In this document: piece after piece, positions 59,179 to 64,000 of the stretch
Layout: each line of letters starts with the position of its first letter
How positions within the stretch are numbered: the first letter of the stretch is position 1
DNA from: Microlunatus elymi
Lineage (GTDB): Bacteria > Actinomycetota > Actinomycetes > Propionibacteriales > Propionibacteriaceae
Direction of reading: 5' to 3'
DNA: 64,000 nucleotides
Assembly (NCBI RefSeq): GCF_007362775.1
Contig: NZ_CP041692.1
Location: 4,278,001 to 4,342,000 of the forward strand
Notes under the pieces: generated by a model
What the model was told of the DNA's origin: nothing
Seen by the model: only the letters and a program-made list of their open reading frames with translations
Database searches by the model: none
Translations under genes and position numbers: made by a program

Positions 59179-59426
59179 CGGCCGGCCGACATCTTTCGCA
59201 GAACCTCTTCGTCCTCCATGGCCGCGGCGAGGCGGGAGGCGTGACTCAGATCGACCAGGGGTCGCCCCAGGTCATAGCTCGGAAACTCAAGATCAACAAC
59301 GGGGTCGAGGTCGAGACCGGCGCGCAGGGCGCTGTTGATCGCTTCCTTGAAGCCGATCCCGCGCTCCTTCATCAGGGCGCGCAACCGAACCTCGACCTCG
59401 GACTCCAGTGTCACCGTCGTGCGCAT
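59175..59426 (-). CDS. vapB: VapB-type ribbon-helix-helix antitoxin
   Basis: 83 residues: N-terminal RHH DNA-binding domain (MRTTVTLESEVEVRLRALMKERGIGFKEAINSALRAGL) and a C-terminal toxin-binding tail (ASRLAAAMEDEEVLRKMSAGR). ATG 59426 is preferred over ATGs at 59435 and 59438, because these would lie in the -10/operator region, and the RHH strand starts at 59426. It binds VapC and represses its own promoter through the symmetric site just upstream. Confidence 0.92.
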   Translation of the reverse strand: MRTTVTLESEVEVRLRALMKERGIGFKEAINSALRAGLDLDPVVDLEFPSYDLGRPLVDLSHASRLAAAMEDEEVLRKMSAGR

Positions 59427-59431
59427 GGCAC

Positions 59432-59466
59432 GCATCATAGCATCAACACCGATGATGCTCTGATGC
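59432..59466. promoter_or_regulatory. Symmetric four-half-site operator of vapBC
   Basis: GCATCA at 59432-59437 and 59440-59445, then TGATGC at 59453-59458 and 59461-59466: two direct half-sites per arm, 2-bp spacers, mirror-symmetric about a 7-bp centre. The minus strand has a TATGAT -10 element (59439-59434) inside it, 8 nt before the vapB ATG, so transcription is probably leaderless and directly blocked by VapB(C) bound as a pair of RHH dimers. Confidence 0.75.
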
Positions 59467-59492
59467 CCGAACGACGGGCGTGGCCGCCCCGC

Positions 59493-60722
59493 TCAGGTGG
59501 GGTTGCCGACGGTGATGCCCTTGCCGACCACGGTGATGCCGGCCGCGGAGACGGTGTAGCCGCGGGCCAGGTCGGCTTCATGATCAACACCGACCTGTTC
59601 GCCCGGTGGTACCACCACGTTCTTGTCCAGGATGGCGTTGTCGACCACTGCCCCGGCACCGACGCGGACGCCCGACATCAGCACCGACCGGTTGATCACC
59701 GAGCGTTCCTGCAGCCGTACGTTCGGTGACAGCACCGAGCTCTCCACCTGACCGCCGGAGATGATGCAGCCGGGGCTGACGATGGAGTCCTCGGCAACAC
59801 CGTCCAGCACGAACTTCGCACCGGGCATCTGCGGGATGAAGGTCCAGATCGGCCATTCGTCGTTGTACAGATTGAAGATCGGATCCACCGACACAAGGTC
59901 CATATGTGCCTCGTGATACGCGTCGATGGTGCCGACGTCACGCCAGTAGTTCTTGTCCTTCGCGGTCGCGCCGGGCACCGAGTTCCCGGTGAAGTCGTAC
60001 ACCTGGGCATCACCCTTGGTGACGAAGCCGGGGATGATGTCGCCACCCATGTCATGCCGCGAATCGGTGTCGGCCGCATCGGCCTCCAGCGCGTCCACCA
60101 ACGCCGTCCGGGTGAACACATAGTTGCCCATCGATGCGTACGAGGATTCGGGGTCGTCGGCCAGGCCGGGCGGATTCTCCGGCTTCTCCAGGAAGGAGTT
60201 GATCTTGTTGTCCTGGGCGGCGTCGATCACGCCGAACGCGCTGGCCTGGTTGCGCGGCACCCGGATGCCGGCCACCGTACAGCCCAATCCGCTGTCGATA
60301 TGGGCGTCGACCATCTGGGAGACGTCCATCCGGTAGATGTTGTCGGCACCGAAGACCACGATGTAGTCCGGGTCCTCGTCGGTGATCAGATTCATCGACT
60401 GGAAGATCGCGTCCGCACTGCCCTGATACCAGCGCGGTCCGAGTCGCTGCTGTGCCGGCACCGGAGTGACGTAGTTGCCGAGCATGGTGGACATCCGCCA
60501 GGTCAGCGAGATGTGCCGGTCCAGCGAATGGGACTTGTACTGCGTCAGCACACAGATCTGCCGCAGCTCGGCATTGGCGAGGTTGGACAGCACGAAGTCG
60601 ATCAAGCGATAGGTCCCGCCGAACGGCACCGCCGGTTTGGCTCGGTCCATCGTCAGGGGCATCAGTCGCTTGCCCTCGCCGCCGGCGAGGACGATGGACA
60701 GGATCCTCGGTCGCGCTGCCAT
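59493..60722 (-). CDS. glgC: Glucose-1-phosphate adenylyltransferase
   Basis: 409 residues. N-terminal nucleotidyltransferase with [28 protein letters not shown] (ATP and regulator Lys), [21 protein letters not shown] and FLEKP for the glucose 1-phosphate site; C-terminal left-handed beta helix. It makes ADP-glucose for glycogen and related alpha-glucans. Stop at 59493. Divergent from glgA with 76 bp between them, as in many actinobacteria. Confidence 0.96.
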   Translation of the reverse strand: MAARPRILSIVLAGGEGKRLMPLTMDRAKPAVPFGGTYRLIDFVLSNLANAELRQICVLTQYKSHSLDRHISLTWRMSTMLGNYVTPVPAQQRLGPRWYQGSADAIFQSMNLITDEDPDYIVVFGADNIYRMDVSQMVDAHIDSGLGCTVAGIRVPRNQASAFGVIDAAQDNKINSFLEKPENPPGLADDPESSYASMGNYVFTRTALVDALEADAADTDSRHDMGGDIIPGFVTKGDAQVYDFTGNSVPGATAKDKNYWRDVGTIDAYHEAHMDLVSVDPIFNLYNDEWPIWTFIPQMPGAKFVLDGVAEDSIVSPGCIISGGQVESSVLSPNVRLQERSVINRSVLMSGVRVGAGAVVDNAILDKNVVVPPGEQVGVDHEADLARGYTVSAAGITVVGKGITVGNPT

Positions 60723-60798
60723 GAAGTGAACCTAGAGGGCCGCGCGAATGCTGGCAAGGGTGCTGACGCCGACGCGCCGAACGTGCAACGATGCCGCC

Positions 60799-62028
60799 AT
60801 GGAAGCCGGTGCAGAAACAGGACTGGAGCTGTCGATCTCGATCCTGACCCGGGAGTACCCGCCGGCCATCTACGGTGGCGCGGGCGTGCATGTCGGTCAG
60901 TTGGTGCCGCAGCTTCGCCGGCTCGCCTCCGTCGACGTGCAGTGCATGGGCGAGCCTCGCGAGGGGGCGACCGCGCACGCCGAGGACTACCCCGCCGGTG
61001 CCAACGCCGCGCTCCGGGTCTTCGGCGCCGACCTTTCCATGATCGCCGCGCTGGACCGACGCCCGGACGGCCCAGTTGATCTTGTGCACAGCCACACCTG
61101 GTACGCCAACCTGGCCGGGCAGTTGGCAAGCCTGTATTTCGACATCCCGCATGTCGTCACCGCGCACTCCCTGGAACCGCATCGGCCATGGAAGGCGGAA
61201 CAGCTCGGCGGCGGATATCGCTTGTCCAGTTGGGCAGAACACACCGCGTTCGCCGGTGCCGATGCCGTGATCGCGGTCAGTTCCGGGATGCGGCGCGACG
61301 TGCTGGATTCCTATGATGATCTTGATCCGGACCGGGTGCACGTGGTCCGCAACGGCATCGACACCGACGAATTCCGTCCCGATCTTGATCTTGATGCGCT
61401 GGATCGGTACGGGATCGATCCGGATCAGCCGTACGCGGTCTTCGTCGGCCGGATCACCCGGCAGAAGGGCCTGATCCATCTGGTCCGGGCAGCCGAACGG
61501 CTCGATCCCGGCACCCAGTTGGTGTTGCTGGCCGGCGCACCGGACACCCCCGAGATCGCCCAGCAGATCTCCGACGCGTTCGCGCAGCTGCAGCAGAGCC
61601 GGGGCAACGTGATCTGGGTGGAGAAGATGCTGCCCCGAGGCGAGGTCCGGCAGATCCTCTCCCACGCCACGGTCTTCTGCTGCCCGTCGGTGTACGAGCC
61701 ACTCGGCATCGTCAATCTGGAGGCGATGGCCTGCCAGACCGCGGTCGTGGCCAGTGCTGTCGGCGGCATCCCGGAGGTGGTGGTGGACGGCGAGACCGGC
61801 TATCTGGTCGATTACGATCCGGCCCAGGCCGACGACCCGGCGGCGGTGGCCGCCTTCGAGCAGGGTCTGGCGGACAAGATCAACGAGCTCACTCGCGACC
61901 GTGAGCGGGCGGCCGCATTCGGCCGGGCCGGTCGGCAGCGTTGCATCGACGAATTCTCCTGGTCCAAGATCGCCGCCGAGACGATCGCCGTGTATCGCCG
62001 CGCGATCGACATCCACCGAGGTAGTTGA
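60799..62028 (+). CDS. glgA: Glycogen synthase / maltose-1-phosphate synthase (GT4, GlgA/GlgM type)
   Basis: 409 residues of GT-B fold: TREYPPAIYGGAGVHVGQL for the N-lobe, VVTAHSLEPHRPWKAEQLGGGY, and the sugar-nucleotide site GRITRQKGLIHLV and EPLGIVNLEAMACQT. The length and GT4 style fit actinobacterial GlgA, which in mycobacteria (GlgM) couples ADP-glucose with glucose 1-phosphate to give maltose 1-phosphate. ATG 60799 is preferred; 60748 would add a poor N-terminus. Works with the divergent glgC. Confidence 0.93.
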   Translation: MEAGAETGLELSISILTREYPPAIYGGAGVHVGQLVPQLRRLASVDVQCMGEPREGATAHAEDYPAGANAALRVFGADLSMIAALDRRPDGPVDLVHSHTWYANLAGQLASLYFDIPHVVTAHSLEPHRPWKAEQLGGGYRLSSWAEHTAFAGADAVIAVSSGMRRDVLDSYDDLDPDRVHVVRNGIDTDEFRPDLDLDALDRYGIDPDQPYAVFVGRITRQKGLIHLVRAAERLDPGTQLVLLAGAPDTPEIAQQISDAFAQLQQSRGNVIWVEKMLPRGEVRQILSHATVFCCPSVYEPLGIVNLEAMACQTAVVASAVGGIPEVVVDGETGYLVDYDPAQADDPAAVAAFEQGLADKINELTRDRERAAAFGRAGRQRCIDEFSWSKIAAETIAVYRRAIDIHRGS

Positions 62029-62073
62029 TCTTGGTCCGTGGCGGTCGTGATCGTTGATGATCTTGGAGCAGCG

Positions 62074-62736
62074 ATGAGGTTCCGTGACCGCGCCGAGGCG
62101 GGTGATCAACTCGCCGATCAGGTCGCCGCGCTGCTGACCGGCGCCGGTCCCGATCGAGAACTGCCCCGCAGGCTTCAGGTGCTCGCGCTGCCGCGTGGCG
62201 GCGTACCGGTGGCTCGGCCGATCGCCGATCGACTGGACCGTCCGCTGCGGCTGCTGCTGGTCCGCAAGCTCGGGCTGCCCGGGCATCCGGAGTTGGCGAT
62301 GGGTGCGATCGCCGCGCTCGGCGGCCGGATCGAGATCGTGCACAACGATGCCGTGCTGCATCAGCACCGGGTCGATCCCGACGAGTGGGCTGCGGTGCTC
62401 GAGGCCGAGACCGCCGAACTGCGCCGCCGGGTCGACGAGTTCGGCGCCTGGACCGGGGCCGATCCCGCCGGCGCCGCGGTCGTCCTGGTCGATGACGGAC
62501 TGGCCACCGGCGCCACCATGCGGGCCGCGGTCGCGGTCACCCGCGCCGTCGGAGCTGGACGGATCGTGGTCGCCGTCCCGGTCGCCTCGACCTCCGCGGT
62601 GGCGCAGCTGCAGCAACCCGGCGTCTCGGTGCTGGCTCTGTCCCGGCCGGATCCCCTGATCGCCGTCGGCGAGGCGTACCGCGACTTCCATCAACTCGAC
62701 GACTCCGAGGTGATCGCCCTGCTGCAACGCCGCTGA
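62074..62736 (+). CDS. Phosphoribosyltransferase domain protein
   Basis: 220 residues: LPRGGVPVARPIADRL, VRKLGLPGHPELAMGAIA and the PRPP motif VVLVDDGLATGATMRAAV. This pattern belongs to the type I PRTase-like proteins often fused to or near hydrolases. GGAG lies 5 nt before ATG 62074. It may salvage a base or have a regulatory role; no substrate evident. Follows glgA by 45 bp. Confidence 0.88.
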   Translation: MRFRDRAEAGDQLADQVAALLTGAGPDRELPRRLQVLALPRGGVPVARPIADRLDRPLRLLLVRKLGLPGHPELAMGAIAALGGRIEIVHNDAVLHQHRVDPDEWAAVLEAETAELRRRVDEFGAWTGADPAGAAVVLVDDGLATGATMRAAVAVTRAVGAGRIVVAVPVASTSAVAQLQQPGVSVLALSRPDPLIAVGEAYRDFHQLDDSEVIALLQRR

Positions 62737-62779
62737 GGTTTGGGCCCGGCCGATCGACCGGTGCGGCGCGTGGTCGAGT

Positions 62780-63190
62780 TCATGCAGCCCTGGACAACAC
62801 CTCCCGGCCGCGTTCGAGCAGAGTGTTGAGGATGCGTTCGGTCGCCGCGACATCGGCTGCCGGCAGGTCCTCCCATAGACCCCCTGCCAGGGCCGCCGTA
62901 CGTTCGCGAACGCCTGCCATCAGCGTCCGCGCGGATTCGGTGAGCGCTCCGTCGGCCAACAGGTCGCGAGCCGTGAGCGTCTCGACCAGGTCGGCGGCGT
63001 TCTCGAAGTGGGCCCGGTCGCGCGCTGCGGCCACCAACGCGTCGGCATCAGCACTTTCGCCCCGCCCAGCCAGTCGCAATGTCACCCACTGCGGTTCGGT
63101 GAGTTCGGTGCCGTCGAGCGCGCGCCGGAGCAGTACCTGCAGCGTCTTCGCTGTCGTCCCGACCAGTTCGGGTCCGAAGGAAATGGACAT
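62780..63190 (-). CDS. MarR-like winged-helix protein
   Basis: 136 residues, helical with TLRLAGRGESADADALVAAA as a possible HTH and DLLADGALTESARTLMAGV as wing. It looks like a MarR-type regulator, though the wing Arg and classical motif are weak. It is divergent from a second MarR gene across a 75-bp region with two palindromes. The start ATG 63190 has AGGAGG upstream. Confidence 0.7.
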   Translation of the reverse strand: MSISFGPELVGTTAKTLQVLLRRALDGTELTEPQWVTLRLAGRGESADADALVAAARDRAHFENAADLVETLTARDLLADGALTESARTLMAGVRERTAALAGGLWEDLPAADVAATERILNTLLERGREVLSRAA

Positions 63191-63206
63191 GATGTCCTCC
63201 TAAATC

Positions 63207-63244
63207 GTTGGATGGCCCAACAGTAGCGTTATTGGTGCCACCAA
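63207..63244. promoter_or_regulatory. Two palindromes between divergent MarR-type genes
   Basis: GTTGGATGGCCCAAC (63207-63221; 5-bp arms) and TTGGTGCCACCAA (63232-63244; 6-bp arms around one base) share the TTGG/CCAA half-site. They span both presumed promoters, so one or both regulators may bind here and repress the pair. Confidence 0.55.
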
Positions 63245-63265
63245 CAACCCCTTTAGACTGATTTC

Positions 63266-63721
63266 GTGCCCCTTCGCCGCGTCGCCGGTCAGCCCACCTG
63301 GCTGCTCAGCCAGGCCAACCACCGTGCCCAAACGATCCTGCAGGCAGCCTTCGCCGGGGCGGGTGCGCGGACCTACCACTACCGACTGATGGCAGCCCTC
63401 GAGCAGTACGGGGACCTGTCCCAGGCGGAGCTCTCCCGGCGGACCGGGATCGATCGCAAGGACGTGGTGCACGCGCTCAACGAGCTCGAATCCGGCGGAC
63501 TTGTGGTCCGCGATCCGGATCTCGCCGACCGGCGCCGCAACGTCATCCGGCTCACCGCCGCCGGCAACGCCGAACTGATCCGACTGGATCGGGTGCTGGC
63601 CGACGTCCAGGATGAGGTGGTCGCCCCGCTGTCCGCCGCCGAACGCAGCCGGCTCGCCGAACTGCTCGGCAAGCTCGCCGGCGTCGAAGGACACACCCCA
63701 CCAGGTGTGACCCGGACATGA
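63266..63721 (+). CDS. MarR family transcriptional regulator
   Basis: 151 residues from GTG 63266. A clear MarR winged helix: YHYRLMAALEQYGDLSQAELSRRTGIDRKDVVHALNELESGGLVVRDPDLADRRRNVIRLTAAG, with the DxRRRxxxLT wing, and a C-terminal dimerisation helix. It is divergent from the MarR-like gene with palindromes between. Ligand unknown. A strong hairpin follows its stop. Confidence 0.92.
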   Translation: MPLRRVAGQPTWLLSQANHRAQTILQAAFAGAGARTYHYRLMAALEQYGDLSQAELSRRTGIDRKDVVHALNELESGGLVVRDPDLADRRRNVIRLTAAGNAELIRLDRVLADVQDEVVAPLSAAERSRLAELLGKLAGVEGHTPPGVTRT

Positions 63722-63722
63722 C

Positions 63723-63757
63723 TCGGCCCCGGACACCGCCGTGGTGTCCGGGGCCGA
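63723..63757. terminator. Perfect 15-bp hairpin, bidirectional terminator
   Basis: TCGGCCCCGGACACC and its exact complement GGTGTCCGGGGCCGA enclose GCCGT. It lies directly between the convergent marR stop (63721) and the DUF3117 stop (63775). No U-run, but the very stable stem suits termination of both genes. Confidence 0.8.
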
Positions 63758-63774
63758 TCAGGTCGGTACAGCCG

Positions 63775-63942
63775 TCAGCCGACAACCTCTTTGAGTGCGC
63801 CGGCAAGCTCGGCTGCCTCATCAGCATTGAGCTCGACCACGAGCCGGCCGCCACCCTCGAGGGGAACTCGCATGACGATTTCCCGGCCTTCCTTGGTGAC
63901 CTCCATCGGACCGTCACCGGTTCGCGGCTTCATCGCAGCCAT
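63775..63942 (-). CDS. DUF3117 protein
   Basis: 55 residues, the exact size of this actinobacteria-specific family: MAAMKPRTGDGPMEVTKEGR, then VMRVPLEGGGRLVVELNADEAAELAGALKEVVG. ATG 63942 is preferred over an upstream ATG, which would add a non-family leader. Function unknown. Rv1211 of M. tuberculosis belongs to the same family and sits next to glgA-glgC, as here. Confidence 0.92.
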   Translation of the reverse strand: MAAMKPRTGDGPMEVTKEGREIVMRVPLEGGGRLVVELNADEAAELAGALKEVVG

Positions 63943-64000
63943 TGCATCCTCATCTCTGTCATCAACTGCAGCATCCAGCATGGGGCAGGCCTATTATCCC

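Noticed and set aside
60052-62853. 933-codon open frame antisense to glgA and the PRTase gene, running into glgC
   Set aside because: No domain features, overlaps three well-supported genes, composition typical of a shadow frame.
1-64000. tRNA or rRNA genes, integrase, phage genes
   Set aside because: No T-loop/acceptor patterns of tRNAs, no rRNA cores and no recombinase families other than the IS256 transposase were seen by eye; a tRNA scan was not possible.

Overview
The window is a high-GC chromosome segment with dense genes, frequent GTG/TTG starts, many four-base ATGA/GTGA stop-start overlaps and actinobacterial families (sigE-rseA-htrA-tatB cluster, DUF3117, GlgC/GlgA, DUF2510 proteins, FurA-like regulator). 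It most likely comes from an actinobacterium. A Propionibacteriales/Microlunatus-like host is a guess from gene style only. No plasmid or phage hallmark genes were seen.

Layout. 1-6.2 kb: the 3' end of a DUF2804 gene; a decayed peptidase-permease-amidase operon in which a deletion joins a proline iminopeptidase gene to an APC permease gene; and a metQ-metN-metI methionine importer. 6.2-9.5 kb: a thiamine-binding protein and three tandem DUF2510 membrane proteins. 9.5-15.3 kb: divergent regulator/enzyme pairs (HxlR with a RibD-like reductase, TetR with an F420/NADP oxidoreductase), an epoxide hydrolase, and an NhaA-thioredoxin fusion preceded by a DUF998 remnant. 15.4-22.4 kb is an accessory stretch: a frameshifted nucleotidyltransferase, an APH-like kinase, a MazG-like protein, an intact IS256-family element with 8-bp target duplications, and a small HTH + stand-alone Clp_N pair divergent from an ABC exporter across three copies of a 19-bp operator. 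22.4-31.5 kb: SRPBCC, AraC-DinB, GH5, Fur, SDR-MFS, methionine aminopeptidase, and a sulP-merR operon with a MerR-type promoter. 31.7-32.1 kb: RNase P RNA. 32-49 kb: housekeeping and transport genes (oxidoreductase, APC and MFS transporters, zinc-ribbon coiled coil, phosphatase, aminopeptidase P, zwf, two-component system, MgtE-like CBS protein, DUF1003, NCS1). 49-64 kb: mrp, GH127, then tatB-htrA-rseA-sigE, dapA, biotin carrier, O-methyltransferase, vapBC, glgC/glgA, PRTase, two MarR proteins and DUF3117. From memory this order resembles M. tuberculosis Rv1211-Rv1232c.

The most interesting candidates are the HTH/Clp_N/ABC module with its repeated operators (19.26-21.76 kb), the sulP-merR operon with a 20-bp-spaced MerR promoter that predicts a leaderless message, a single-chain fusion of RseA-like and RseB-like parts in the sigE operon, and the symmetric four-half-site operator of vapBC. 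Several genes are visibly broken. Whether these are real or assembly errors cannot be decided from the sequence alone.
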